DNA from: a virus
Strand: one strand, 5' to 3'
Virus record (IMG/VR): IMGVR_UViG_3300020152_000013
Span: 1 to 42,212 of that record
Length of the DNA stretch: 42,212 bases
The position numbers were made by a program, and so were the translations under genes. Position 1 is the stretch's first letter, and every line of letters starts with the position of its first letter. The notes beneath the pieces were generated by a model. That model was not told where the DNA came from, did not search any database, and saw only the letters and a list, made by a program, of their open reading frames with translations. Shown in pieces: positions 7,092 through 14,297 of the stretch.

Positions 7092-7125
7092 ACTGCTACT
7101 GCGGCCGGTCCTACGAGCATCTTTG

Positions 7126-7356
7126 ATGGCCGACCGCATATCCTGGCTAGCCGAGGAAGACACCGACCTCGAATTCAAGTGCGCCAACTGCGAGAGGGTG
7201 GTGACGTTCTCTCCGGAAGAGGCCATCGAGAAGTTCGGGGGTGATACGCCTATCTCCGAAGTCCGGGCGCGAGGCGCAAGGTGCCGGCGCTGTGGATCTC
7301 GGGACGTGAGGATCGGGGCCAGCTTGCGGAGCTACTTCCGGAGGGGTGGGAAGTAG
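7126..7356 (+). CDS. Small zinc-ribbon protein
   Basis: The 76-aa product carries CANC near residue 19 and CRRCG near residue 53, a two-knuckle zinc ribbon with an intervening helical segment (SPEEAIEKFGG). Similar short two-knuckle proteins occur in alphaproteobacterial genomes and phages without known function. It could bind nucleic acid or another protein. It sits in the rightward cassette ahead of the 298-aa protein. Confidence 0.6.
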   Translation: MADRISWLAEEDTDLEFKCANCERVVTFSPEEAIEKFGGDTPISEVRARGARCRRCGSRDVRIGASLRSYFRRGGK

Positions 7357-7423
7357 GGCTTGGCGGCGCGTATTGCAGCGCTCGACCGTGGCGCGTAGCC
7401 TCTCAACGGGCGGGAGAGCTGAC

Positions 7424-8320
7424 GTGGCCGAGGCGGATGTTATTCTCAAGTTCGAGATCTATGATGGCCGCGTGCCTGACGCAGGCGGAGTAGCGCTCGC
7501 GCTGCTAGCCTGGATCGACCTCATGAAGGCCGGCGCCGACGCTCTCGACCCCGAGGCCGAGCTGCGAGTCGGGCTCGCGGGGGTGGCCGAAGGAAGCGAC
7601 ATCTTCAAGCTCTCCCTGCAACGGGTCGAGCGGGCGGCACAGCAGGTTGCTCATGGCGCGTCCCAATATCCGCTCGTCAGCAAGGCCGCCATCGCGCTGG
7701 CCGGCGTCATCGGCACGTCGGTTGTGACCGCGGCCGTCACCAACGCGCTGACGCCTGACCCTCGCATCCCGGAGGACCAGATGGCGGTGTTCAGAGCGAA
7801 CAGGGACCTGCTAGCTGGCTCACAGGAATTGCAGCGCCAGCAGATGCGCTTCTACGGCATCCTGGATCGTGAGCCCGCCATAGAGAGCTTCGACGTGCAG
7901 CGGCCCGATGGGGCCACGCTCTACAGCATCCCCCGCGACCAGTTTGCGGAACGGAGCGGCGTGTGGGCCGACGAGGCGATGGAGGATGCGCCGGCTACCC
8001 GGCCGGTAGGCGGTACGTGGGACGTGGTTCTCATTCGAGCCACGATGGTGCCGGAGCCTCGGCGGTGGACATTCGCCCGAGACGGGCTTGAGTTCAGCGC
8101 CCGAATGGAGGATCGCCAATTCTTGGCCGCTCTGCGCGCGGGAACACTGCCCATTACCGTCGCGGAAGGCGTGCGGATGACCATCGAGGTCGCATATCGT
8201 GAGGAGTTTAACGGCAGCGCATGGCTCGCCGTACCCGGGAGCCACCGGGTGGTTCGGGTAGTGGACCCGTTACCCCCTGCCCCCGCCGTCCCGCTGTTTC
8301 CGACCCCCCGCACGCCATAG
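7424..8320 (+). CDS. Unrecognised 298-aa protein with a central hydrophobic helix
   Basis: The GTG at 7424 has GGGAGAG 7 bases upstream; the reading frame is open further upstream but without a good start. The N-terminal 75 residues look alpha/beta (VILKFEIYDGRVPDAG, then a helix). One hydrophobic segment (KAAIALAGVIGTSVVTAAVT, about residues 88-107) could cross or enter a membrane. The C-terminal 180 residues are beta-rich (YSIPRDQFAE, WDVVLIRATMV, EVAYREEF). It ends the cassette beside attP and overlaps a convergent membrane-protein gene. The position suggests a lysogen-expressed accessory role; no function is assigned. Confidence 0.65.
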   Translation: MAEADVILKFEIYDGRVPDAGGVALALLAWIDLMKAGADALDPEAELRVGLAGVAEGSDIFKLSLQRVERAAQQVAHGASQYPLVSKAAIALAGVIGTSVVTAAVTNALTPDPRIPEDQMAVFRANRDLLAGSQELQRQQMRFYGILDREPAIESFDVQRPDGATLYSIPRDQFAERSGVWADEAMEDAPATRPVGGTWDVVLIRATMVPEPRRWTFARDGLEFSARMEDRQFLAALRAGTLPITVAEGVRMTIEVAYREEFNGSAWLAVPGSHRVVRVVDPLPPAPAVPLFPTPRTP

Positions 8321-8479
8321 AAAGACCACGAGCGCTACGAGGACTGCCGTTGAGATGGCGATTGTCCATCCTGCGGACACGCGCGCAAAGCCGACGTGCG
8401 CCACTACGACGGCGATCATGACCAGCAGTCCAGCGAGCCAAGAGCGCTGATCTGCGCGCCGCTTATCGGGCTTGGACAT
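8270..8479 (-). CDS. Small two-helix membrane protein
   Basis: The ATG at 8479 has GGAG about 7 bases upstream. The 69-aa product has a basic N-terminus, two hydrophobic segments (WLAGLLVMIAVVVAHVGF and WTIAISTAVLVALVVFLW) and a basic tail. It is the last leftward gene of the lysis side and overlaps the convergent gene at 7424-8320 by 51 bp. A holin or superinfection-related role is possible, but only the topology is visible. Confidence 0.5.
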   Translation of the reverse strand: MSKPDKRRADQRSWLAGLLVMIAVVVAHVGFARVSAGWTIAISTAVLVALVVFLWRAGGRKQRDGGGRG

Positions 8480-8554
8480 GACCGGCTCCACGGTCGAAGA
8501 ATCGCACGACGCTGCATACGAGACAAGCGGTCTAATGGTCGCGCTTGGGGGCCG

Positions 8555-8641
8555 TCATCCGTTAAACACCACGAACCAGCAGAACACGACCCCGGCGGCA
8601 AACCACGTCGCACGGCCCAGCCACCTACGCAGCGAGGGCAC
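8555..8641 (-). CDS. Very small membrane peptide, 28 aa
   Basis: A GTG at 8641 has a near-perfect GGAGG seven bases upstream and overlaps the end of the metallophosphoesterase gene by 17 bases. The peptide is basic at the N-terminus (RRWLGRATW) and then hydrophobic (FAAGVVFCWFVVF). The good ribosome site and coupling make translation likely despite the length. Function unknown. Confidence 0.45.
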   Translation of the reverse strand: MPSLRRWLGRATWFAAGVVFCWFVVFNG

Positions 8642-9722
8642 CGTAGCGCCTCCGCAGCAGGTGCATGTCGGTGAAGTTGAACTGCCGGACCACCCCGCCC
8701 CAGATGGTCAGGTCGCAGATGCCCGAGCGCCACGACGAGCCGCCCTTGCGCGCGTAACCCTCGATAAAGCCCGGCGGGAGAGCGGTCCCCGTGCTGTAGA
8801 CGGTCGGCGCCCGAACCGGCCCGATCTTGTCGCCTACCGATATCGTAACGCGGTGATCATCGCCGCGGACAATATCGAAAAGGGAATCGTTGCTGGCCCG
8901 CTGACCGCCAGTCTTGCCGCCGTAGGGCTTGTCTGAAGCAGGCTGTAGCGGAGCGTGTATGAACCCGACGCCGCCGATGAACCGGAACTCGCCGTAGGGC
9001 GTGACGCGGAAGCCCCATTGGTTGAAGGCTTCGACAATGAGGTCACCGTAGTTGAGGCCGTCAGGGTGGAAATTGGAGTAGCGCCAAGCTCTCAGTTCGT
9101 GGTTCCCGAGAGTTTCATCGAGCTTGGGCTTGTGACCGGCAAGGCCCTGACGGAACGCGTGCTGAGACTCGTGGAAGCTCTCGCGATCCTGCTCGAACGT
9201 AGGCTTGGCGAGACCTTCGAACGTCGCTCGGTCGGTGTGTGACGAGAAGCTGTCCAGCGTCCACCAGTCTCCAATCTGGACGACATGGGGAATGCCATGC
9301 TCTGCGATGTACTGACCTAGCCACCTGAAGCGCGACTTGTCCCGAAGGTGCGGCGCATCGTGGGCGTCTCCGATCACGGCGATGCGGATGGGGTCGCCGT
9401 CGGGCTCGGGCTCGGCAAGGTGGTCGTGGAACGGGATCACCGGAGCGCCGGCCGGGCGATGCAGATACTGGCGCGGGCGGAACAGGGTGTAGTCCACGGC
9501 GAACCGCGGGTCTGTCCGGCCGCGAACACCCAGCTCGCGCAGCCAGCTCCAGCACGTCTTCTCGCTGCTGCCGAACTCCGCAGACAGGCGGGCGGCGGCC
9601 TCGGTGTGCGCGCCGTTGCCCCTTACGGGCAAGTCGGGAGGCGAAAAGCCCTGCCTCAGAAGGTCCTCGATGATCTCCTTGGCGCGGAACAGGCGTTCTT
9701 CAGGCAGGGGGCGGGCGGCCAT
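8625..9722 (-). CDS. Metallophosphoesterase with N-terminal helix-turn-helix
   Basis: The 365-aa product carries calcineurin-type phosphoesterase motifs: GDAHD (118-122), GDWW (151-154), GNHE (206-209) and a later H in FIHAP. These bind two metal ions and hydrolyse phosphate esters. The first 70 residues include TEAAARLSAEFGSSEKTCWSW, a homeodomain-like helix-turn-helix. Such fusions are common in alphaproteobacterial phages near the lysis genes. The substrate is unknown. The ATG overlaps the spanin-like gene stop (TAATG). Confidence 0.85.
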   Translation of the reverse strand: MAARPLPEERLFRAKEIIEDLLRQGFSPPDLPVRGNGAHTEAAARLSAEFGSSEKTCWSWLRELGVRGRTDPRFAVDYTLFRPRQYLHRPAGAPVIPFHDHLAEPEPDGDPIRIAVIGDAHDAPHLRDKSRFRWLGQYIAEHGIPHVVQIGDWWTLDSFSSHTDRATFEGLAKPTFEQDRESFHESQHAFRQGLAGHKPKLDETLGNHELRAWRYSNFHPDGLNYGDLIVEAFNQWGFRVTPYGEFRFIGGVGFIHAPLQPASDKPYGGKTGGQRASNDSLFDIVRGDDHRVTISVGDKIGPVRAPTVYSTGTALPPGFIEGYARKGGSSWRSGICDLTIWGGVVRQFNFTDMHLLRRRYGALAA

Positions 9723-10015
9723 TAACGGCAGCCCTCGTTCGCGGCCTTCAGCTCACGCTCACGGGCCATGCGCTGAAGCCGACCGGCTACCAAAAGCTGG
9801 GCCCTTCCGAACAGGTCAGGGGCTTGGCGAAGGGCCTCGTCGGTATCCGCATAAACCGGGTCGGGTCCGGGATCGACGGCGCACGGGACCGGGACGGGAA
9901 CCTGCACCTCCCGCACCTCAATGCGCGGGGTCGAGGCGCACATGCCTGCCGTGAGAAGCGGCCATGCGAGGACGGCTGATAGTAGCAGTTTCGCCTTGCG
10001 GGGCAAGGGTTTCAT
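9722..10015 (-). CDS. Rz1-like outer-membrane spanin candidate
   Basis: The 97-aa product has a basic start, a hydrophobic segment (LLLSAVLAWPLLTAGMC) and a cysteine followed by a proline/valine-rich stretch (VREVQVPVPVPC), typical of o-spanins and related phage lysis lipoproteins. The lipobox is atypical, with Met at -1 (AGMC). An o-spanin would sit in the outer membrane and fuse it with the inner membrane at lysis. Ribosome site CGGAG lies 6 bases upstream. The companion i-spanin-like gene is at 10328-10723. Confidence 0.65.
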   Translation of the reverse strand: MKPLPRKAKLLLSAVLAWPLLTAGMCASTPRIEVREVQVPVPVPCAVDPGPDPVYADTDEALRQAPDLFGRAQLLVAGRLQRMARERELKAANEGCR

Positions 10016-10023
10016 GCTAGACT
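9996..10023 (+). promoter_or_regulatory. Promoter for a leaderless rightward gene
   Basis: TTGCGG (9996-10001) and TAGACT (10018-10023) are separated by 16 bases. Only six bases then precede the ATG at 10030, so transcription should begin at or next to the start codon. No clear ribosome site is present, in keeping with a leaderless message. The promoter overlaps the 5' end of the opposing spanin gene. Confidence 0.5.
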
Positions 10024-10029
10024 CCGGGA

Positions 10030-10350
10030 ATGGAAGCGAACGTGGAGCCGGTCGATTTCGGCAGGGAAAAGCGCGAGGCGGCGCGGGCGTTTGCCCGCCT
10101 TCTCGGCATCGTGGAGACCCATGAGGCGGCGATCCGCGCCGATCCGGTCAAATACTGGAAGATCGCAGGCGAGGAGATTTCGCGCCTGCGGCTGCTGCTC
10201 GATGACGCCCGCGACAGCTTGCGTCCCACGTTCGACTTGTGGGGGCCGCCGTCACCGGCATACCTCCCTCCGGAGACGATCACCGTCATGAAGGACGAGT
10301 TGGAACGCTTGCGGGCGTGCGCTCGCATCATCGAGAAAGGCTACCGATAA
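10030..10350 (+). CDS. Isolated rightward gene in the lysis block (moron-like)
   Basis: The 106-aa product is charged and helical (GREKREAARAFARLLG, EEISRLRLLLDDARDSL, MKDELERLRACARIIEKG) with G/C in third positions, as expected for coding DNA here. It is the only rightward gene in the lysis block and has its own promoter. It lies between the two spanin-like genes and overlaps the upper one by 23 bp at the 3' ends. This is the usual signature of a gene expressed separately, perhaps in the lysogen. I do not recognise the family. Confidence 0.7.
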   Translation: MEANVEPVDFGREKREAARAFARLLGIVETHEAAIRADPVKYWKIAGEEISRLRLLLDDARDSLRPTFDLWGPPSPAYLPPETITVMKDELERLRACARIIEKGYR

Positions 10351-10723
10351 TCAGCGCATCGGCTGACGCGCACTGATCCGCCCCCGGCCTGACCTGAAGC
10401 ACCCGCTGGGCATCCTGGCGAAGTCCATCGGCGGACCGGCGGGCGTCTGACAGGGCGGCGGCTGAAGCCTTCTGGCGCTTCTCCGCATCAGCCTTGAGGG
10501 CGGCCACGGCGGTGTTCTGGCGGCTCAACGCACCGTCGAGAACCGCGACGTTTGACCGGCACTGCTGAAGCTCGCCGAGCCTCTTTCCGGCCACGTCCCG
10601 CCACTTGTCCCGGTCTGCGCTCACCACCCACAGGGAGGCGAACAGCCCCAGCAGGACAGCCGCCACAGCGCCGAGGATGAAGCCGCCGAACTTCCCGGCG
10701 AGGATGCGGAGGATCACGCCCAT
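10328..10723 (-). CDS. Rz-like inner-membrane spanin candidate
   Basis: The 131-aa product has one N-terminal membrane segment (FILGAVAAVLLGLFASLWVV) and then a long periplasmic coiled coil (RDKWRDVAGKRLGELQQC, SAAALSDARRSADGLRQDAQ), the layout of i-spanins. It would pair with an outer-membrane lipoprotein to disrupt the outer membrane at lysis. The start overlaps the preceding small membrane gene by 10 bases. Confidence 0.7.
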   Translation of the reverse strand: MGVILRILAGKFGGFILGAVAAVLLGLFASLWVVSADRDKWRDVAGKRLGELQQCRSNVAVLDGALSRQNTAVAALKADAEKRQKASAAALSDARRSADGLRQDAQRVLQVRPGADQCASADALIIGSLSR

Positions 10724-10845
10724 ATCGCCGCCCCTATGCAGACTCCGACCGCAACACCGGCCAGCGCAATGGCGAAGATCACGAAGCCGACAAAGGCGAG
10801 GACGCCCCGACCCACGTCGTTCCAGTCGTCGTGCCAGTTGCTCAT
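10714..10845 (-). CDS. Small membrane protein in the lysis cassette, 43 aa
   Basis: The ATG shares a base with the endolysin stop (TGATG). The peptide is polar for 12 residues (MSNWHDDWNDVG) and then hydrophobic (VLAFVGFVIFAIALAGVAVGV). Tight coupling on both sides supports it. A single-helix holin-like or anti-holin-like role is possible. Confidence 0.55.
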   Translation of the reverse strand: MSNWHDDWNDVGRGVLAFVGFVIFAIALAGVAVGVCIGAAIWA

Positions 10846-11258
10846 CACAGGCCCACCAGCTCGAAATGCGGGCTGTCGGACTCGCCCCGCTCTCGCGACT
10901 TGCCGTCCGCGTCCCAGTCAGCGCCCCAGCGGATCTTCGCGCCCCGCTCGGCGGCAGCGGCGAACATGGCCTGCGCGATGGCGTCGAACTTCTTCAGGTC
11001 GTTCCAGTCGATCTTGCCGTCGATGTAGGGCGCCAGGTCCACGGCCAGCCCGTCGATGTGCTTGGACTTCAGGGTCCAGGTGACGACCCTCCCCGGCGCG
11101 GTGCGGCCTTGGGCGTAGAGCTGGGCTTGGCGGGCCTTGCTGCGGACGCCTTCGACCACGCACACCGGAAACGGCAGCTTGCCCGAGGCGGCGATCACCA
11201 CGGCGACGAGCTGGGCGTTCACCCCTGCCAGCCGGTTGGCGTTGACGAGGTTCTTCAC
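10845..11258 (-). CDS. M15-family peptidase endolysin
   Basis: The 137-aa product has the metal-binding pattern of M15 (VanY / L-Ala-D-Glu) peptidases: SKHIDGLAVDLAP with His and Asp near residues 66-73, and the C-terminal SPHFEL His near residue 132. These enzymes cleave the peptide part of peptidoglycan. There is no signal peptide, so release depends on a holin. It lies between the holin-like and spanin-like genes, as in a standard lysis cassette. Confidence 0.85.
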   Translation of the reverse strand: MKNLVNANRLAGVNAQLVAVVIAASGKLPFPVCVVEGVRSKARQAQLYAQGRTAPGRVVTWTLKSKHIDGLAVDLAPYIDGKIDWNDLKKFDAIAQAMFAAAAERGAKIRWGADWDADGKSRERGESDSPHFELVGL

Positions 11259-11560
11259 TCACCACCTCCTGCGGCATGGCGAGCCGCGTCTTCTGTAGGG
11301 GTTGGGGTCGGGCCGAAGCCGTAGGCGTCCAGCGGGTTGGACTTGAACAGGCTCGCCGCCTTGACCACGTTGACGATCTGCTCGGCCGTGGGGACGGTCC
11401 AGATGCAGAACAGCAGCAGCGAGAACACCGCCGCGACCGGCCACTGGTCCCCGCCCTGCTCCGCCGTCCGCCACCAGATGAAGGCGACCACGGGAGAGGC
11501 CAGCCAGGTCCAGACGAAGCGCCGGCCGTATCGGCTGGTGGGGAACTCGGGCAGGGTCAT
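11255..11560 (-). CDS. Holin-like membrane protein
   Basis: The ATG at 11560 overlaps the previous stop by 4 bases. The 101-aa product has two hydrophobic segments (WTWLASPVVAFIWW and WPVAAVFSLLLFCIWTVP), then a polar, proline-rich tail. Position directly before the endolysin and two membrane helices suit a holin, but sequence alone does not prove it. The 93-aa protein before it is the alternative holin candidate. Confidence 0.6.
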   Translation of the reverse strand: MTLPEFPTSRYGRRFVWTWLASPVVAFIWWRTAEQGGDQWPVAAVFSLLLFCIWTVPTAEQIVNVVKAASLFKSNPLDAYGFGPTPTPTEDAARHAAGGGE

Positions 11561-11838
11561 TTCGCCGGGGTCCGGCGGTTCGCCAGTTGGCGCATGATCG
11601 CCTCGAACCGCTCCTTCGTGTCCTTCTCGACGCGTTCGAGGGAGCTTCCGAAGTGCTTCAGTTCGTTGGCCAGCACGGCAAGGGCGGACTCGCTCACCTC
11701 GTGCTTGGCGATCTTGTCCTCCACGATCTGGAGGCGCTGTTCCTTCTTGCCCTCCTTGTGGGCGTAGACGATGGCGTGAAGGAGCACGCCGAGGATGGCG
11801 CACCCTGCAATGATCAATGAGATGTGTTCAGGCGTCAT
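11557..11838 (-). CDS. Membrane-anchored coiled-coil protein (holin/antiholin candidate)
   Basis: The 93-aa product has one N-terminal membrane segment (ISLIIAGCAILGVLLHAIVYA) followed by a charged coiled coil (EQRLQIVEDKIAKHEV to EKDTKERFEAIMRQLANR). This resembles XhlA-like lysis proteins. It is the first gene of the leftward lysis operon, preceded by a repeated leader hairpin and a late-type element. A five-codon ORF (MHAQR) behind an AAGG site ends in the TGA that overlaps its ATG and could couple its translation. Confidence 0.6.
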   Translation of the reverse strand: MTPEHISLIIAGCAILGVLLHAIVYAHKEGKKEQRLQIVEDKIAKHEVSESALAVLANELKHFGSSLERVEKDTKERFEAIMRQLANRRTPAK

Positions 11839-11860
11839 CGCTGGGCGTGCATCCTTCGAT

Positions 11861-11877
11861 GCAGCCCGCCCGCTGCA
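11861..11877 (-). promoter_or_regulatory. Leader hairpin shared with 14268-14284
   Basis: On the minus strand TGCAGC-GGGCGG-GCTGC forms a perfect short hairpin 22 bases before the lysis operon start. The identical 17 bases recur ahead of the gene at 14250. In both places the 17-mer starts 59 bases from the GTTCAGGG core of the late-type element (measured on the plus strand), so the two leaders share one architecture. Confidence 0.5.
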
Positions 11878-11913
11878 ACCCTAGGATAGCAAACGGTTCC
11901 GCCGTGTCGTGCC

Positions 11914-11937
11914 GCTTAGGTTCAGGGGAGCGTTAGC
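11914..11937 (-). promoter_or_regulatory. Late-type element, copy 1
   Basis: The minus strand reads TAACGCTC-CCCTGAAC-CTAAGC. It matches the other copies at 14321, 27761, 31146 and 33448 (core AACGCNNCCCTGAAC). It lies about 80 bases upstream of the first lysis gene. The region 11839-11971 around it has no other gene. It may be a promoter part or activator site. Confidence 0.55.
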
Positions 11938-12082
11938 CGCGTCCCCGCTCTGCTGATCTTCGGGGGTTGACTCAGGACCGCAGATTCGTTCTCGCCTTGC
12001 GCTTCGCTGCGGATTCGACTAGATTGCCGATGTCCTTGGGGCGAAGATTCAGGCTTTCGCCAGACCTGTTCCCGTTAGGGTT

Positions 12083-12832
12083 CTAGCCCCAAGGGCCGCG
12101 CTTCGGAGCGCCGCTCGGTATTGCGTTCCATATCGAAAACCGCATCTCCTTCGCCGGAGTGTTTCCCTTGAGGTTTTTGTCGGGGAACCGCGCCGCGACG
12201 TAATCGGCCAGCTCGCGTTTCGGCCCTACGAGCTGTCGGTCGTTTCGTATCGCGGTGAACGCCCCGAGGGGCACATCCAGGAGCTGAAGCAGCAACTCCC
12301 GCTTCGAGTCCCGGGGTTCAATACTGTCGATGCAATCCGTGGCGGCCGCGTGGTGGTGGCTCCCCCACTGATGAAGGCTGTCGATCTGGTTTACCAGGGC
12401 CGCGGTGCAGTCGCCATTGTCCGGTCGGATCCGCAGCTTATAGCGCTGCCCGTAAAAGCGCAGGGCGCGGTGCAGCAGGAGCTGAAAGTGCATCTTGCTT
12501 GTCGTGTCTACGCGCCGCTTCGGGCCGCTAAGCCGGTGATCGTATTTGTCAAACGGCGCGAACCGGATGTGGAAGTGAAAGCGCCCTGTGGTGACCCCAG
12601 CGTGGAAATGATCCACGAACGCCTTGTGGGCGCTATCACGGCGCGACTTCACGGCATTCCACTTCGTCTCTGACGGCCCGCCCAGCTGCTTCTTGATATC
12701 CGCGAGTTCGTCAGTAACGGCTTGTAGCTCGTAGTCCGGAATAGCCAGGCCAGCAACCGCCATGAACTCGTCATCGACGTACGAGCTTTCATCGCAGAAG
12801 AAGTACACGAATTTTGCCGCAGGCTTTGCCAT
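12083..12832 (-). CDS. DUF3800 protein (RNase H-like fold), possibly shortened by an amber codon
   Basis: The 249-aa product has the DUF3800 start FVYFFCDESSY (acidic D-E pair), followed by SETKWNAVK and later acidic/His positions (RPDNGD, SLHQWGSHHH). DUF3800 proteins are common in phages and mobile elements and have an RNase H-like fold; their targets are mostly unknown. The stop is TAG at 12083-12085. The same frame stays open for 36 coding-like codons to a TGA at 11972-11974, so the gene may have lost its end or be read through. GC is lower than its neighbours. A GTG at 12856 is an alternative start. Confidence 0.75.
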   Translation of the reverse strand: MAKPAAKFVYFFCDESSYVDDEFMAVAGLAIPDYELQAVTDELADIKKQLGGPSETKWNAVKSRRDSAHKAFVDHFHAGVTTGRFHFHIRFAPFDKYDHRLSGPKRRVDTTSKMHFQLLLHRALRFYGQRYKLRIRPDNGDCTAALVNQIDSLHQWGSHHHAAATDCIDSIEPRDSKRELLLQLLDVPLGAFTAIRNDRQLVGPKRELADYVAARFPDKNLKGNTPAKEMRFSIWNAIPSGAPKRGPWG

Positions 12833-12903
12833 GGCGGACAACAAAGCCGAATCCACTCACGCGCACAAGTTTGCCGGACTCGCGCGCCAGTGGCCCGCCC
12901 GTC

Positions 12904-13182
12904 CTAACCGAGCTTCACCGCTGTGACGACCACGCCGCCGGGGACCAGCGAGCGGCGGACGACCTTGAAGCCGTCCAGCCCTTCTTCGTGCGGCAGCTTG
13001 GCGACCAGCACAGCATCCGCCGGAAGGTCCACCACATGATCCGCCGCGACGATGGTCTCAGGGCCGATCTCGCCGGGGAACAGTCCAACGTCCTTCGGGT
13101 CGATTTCCACGCCCCGACAGGCGAGGAACTGGTGCCGATCCCATTGGGCGTGTTCTTCGATGTGAGCGCGCAGGGTGTCCAC
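12904..13182 (-). CDS. Hypothetical protein downstream of the fibre gene, 92 aa
   Basis: A GTG at 13182 lies 7 bases after the stop of the fibre gene. The product begins with a helical, acidic stretch (RAHIEEHAQWDRHQFL) and continues as a beta-rich domain (VADHVVDLPADAVLVAKL in outline, then GFKVVRRSLVPGGVVVTAVKLG). It is probably a small virion-related protein. I do not recognise it; the ribosome site is weak. Confidence 0.55.
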   Translation of the reverse strand: MDTLRAHIEEHAQWDRHQFLACRGVEIDPKDVGLFPGEIGPETIVAADHVVDLPADAVLVAKLPHEEGLDGFKVVRRSLVPGGVVVTAVKLG

Positions 13183-13189
13183 CCGGCGA

Positions 13190-14014
13190 TTATACCGCTG
13201 CGCCGACCGATGTCATATAGGTCTGATTGGCTCTGCTCAGCGCGAGATGTTCGGCGGGTGTCAAGACCCCGCCGATGACCGCGGCGCCCAGCGGCGTGGG
13301 CCGGAATTGGTCGGCCACGCCCGCGTTGTTGCGGCAACCGATGTAAATTTGGATGGCGACCAGCGCCGACCCCGGCGAGCTTGGCGAGGTCGTTCCAATC
13401 GAAACGCCGCGCTTGAACACCTCCCCGCCGGCGCCGTTACGCTGGTATACCGTCAACCCGCGGCTGTCCGTGACACCAGAGACCGACCCGCCGGACAGGG
13501 CGTGGTTATACATGCCCGCGGCGGCCGGCGTGGGGTTCGCATTGCGTGGGTTGAGGGCGATGTTGATGGTCGAAGACGAGTTCGCGCCGATGGCGGACGA
13601 ACCCGCCGCCCCGAGGTCGGCCCGCTCATAGACCCCCACGAAGCCGGCGGTGCCCGTCGCCTGCGTGCAATCGGTCGAGGGCACGAACCCCGTGGCCAGG
13701 TAGTTGCTCGTCCCGTTGAAGGTGTAGCCCCGATCAGCGGTGAAGGCTGGGCTGTTCTGCTCCGTCGCAACCGTCGCCACGTCCTTCCAGTTCACCCGTG
13801 CGGCCTGCGCGTCATGCGCCGCCAGCACGAACAGTGCGTCCAGCTTCGACCACACGCCCGCAGCCTTCAGTTGGCTCACGAAGCGGCTGATCTGCTGCGC
13901 CCGCACCAGCGAGGGGGACACGTCGAACGCATCCATCACCGTCTGCGCATCGGCGTCTATCGGCATACGCGCCGGAACGCGGCTCCGCAGGGAAAGGCCA
14001 AGTCCGAGGCTCAT
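13190..14014 (-). CDS. LamG-like carbohydrate-binding virion protein (fibre-associated)
   Basis: The 274-aa product has a helical N-terminus (residues 15-70, DAFDVSPSLVRAQQISRFV) with a central KLDALFVLAAHDAQAARVNW. The rest is a beta-sandwich typical of concanavalin/LamG-like phage proteins: YTFNGTSNYLATGFVPST, FVGVYERAD, YIGCRNNAG and LTPAEHLALSRA. Such proteins bind surface glycans. The start overlaps the stop of the spike-base-like gene. Its position after that gene supports a receptor-binding role. Confidence 0.65.
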   Translation of the reverse strand: MSLGLGLSLRSRVPARMPIDADAQTVMDAFDVSPSLVRAQQISRFVSQLKAAGVWSKLDALFVLAAHDAQAARVNWKDVATVATEQNSPAFTADRGYTFNGTSNYLATGFVPSTDCTQATGTAGFVGVYERADLGAAGSSAIGANSSSTINIALNPRNANPTPAAAGMYNHALSGGSVSGVTDSRGLTVYQRNGAGGEVFKRGVSIGTTSPSSPGSALVAIQIYIGCRNNAGVADQFRPTPLGAAVIGGVLTPAEHLALSRANQTYMTSVGAAV

Positions 14015-14250
14015 CGGCGGAAGGCGATGATGTCGGTCGCCGTGGTCCCGGTGCTGAGCACCTTCGTGAACTCGATGCCGACCGTCTCGCCCGCCAGAAG
14101 GTCTGGAATGATGAGGTCCTGACCATCGGCGCAGGTCAGGGCGACATCGCCCGCCCCGCCCACACGGAAGCCGATTCCGGCGTTGGCGTCAGCGTCGGAC
14201 GGAGTGACGGCGTAACCGCCTCGGGGAAGGAAAGCGTGCGGGTAGCTCAT
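14011..14250 (-). CDS. Spike-base-like protein (Rcc01079-type)
   Basis: The 79-aa product follows the short pattern AVTPSDA..., GFRVGGAGDVALTCADGQ, IPDLLAGETVGIEFTKVLSTGTTATDIIAF. This strongly resembles the small spike-base proteins found near receptor-binding genes of the Rhodobacter gene transfer agent and many alphaproteobacterial phages. It would sit under a spike or fibre on the virion. The ATG overlaps a two-codon ORF (ATG-CCA-TGA) behind AGAGG. A hairpin leader and late-type element lie upstream. Confidence 0.65.
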   Translation of the reverse strand: MSYPHAFLPRGGYAVTPSDADANAGIGFRVGGAGDVALTCADGQDLIIPDLLAGETVGIEFTKVLSTGTTATDIIAFRR

Positions 14251-14259
14251 GGCATCCTC

Positions 14260-14288
14260 TTGAGGACGCAGCCCGCCCGCTGCATACT
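14260..14288 (+). promoter_or_regulatory. Candidate rightward promoter for the 48-aa ORF
   Basis: TTGAGG (14260-14265) and CATACT (14283-14288) have a 17-base spacer and lie nine bases from the ATG at 14298, so the message would have almost no leader. The spacer is the shared 17-mer, so one DNA stretch may serve both strands. Confidence 0.35.
14268..14284 (-). promoter_or_regulatory. Leader hairpin, second copy of 11861-11877
   Basis: The 17 bases are identical to 11861-11877 and lie 17 bases upstream of the spike-base-like start, just before its AGAGG ribosome site. The distance to the GTTCAGGG core at 14327 is 59 bases, the same as at the lysis operon. Confidence 0.5.
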
Positions 14289-14297
14289 GGTTGTAGC

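Noticed and set aside
10017-10331. Minus-strand 104-aa ORF that exactly fills the gap between the two spanin genes, with an ATGA overlap upstream
   Set aside because: Its protein is Ser/Arg-rich without structure, while the opposite-strand ORF has clear coding character and its own promoter. The fit of start and stop looks accidental.
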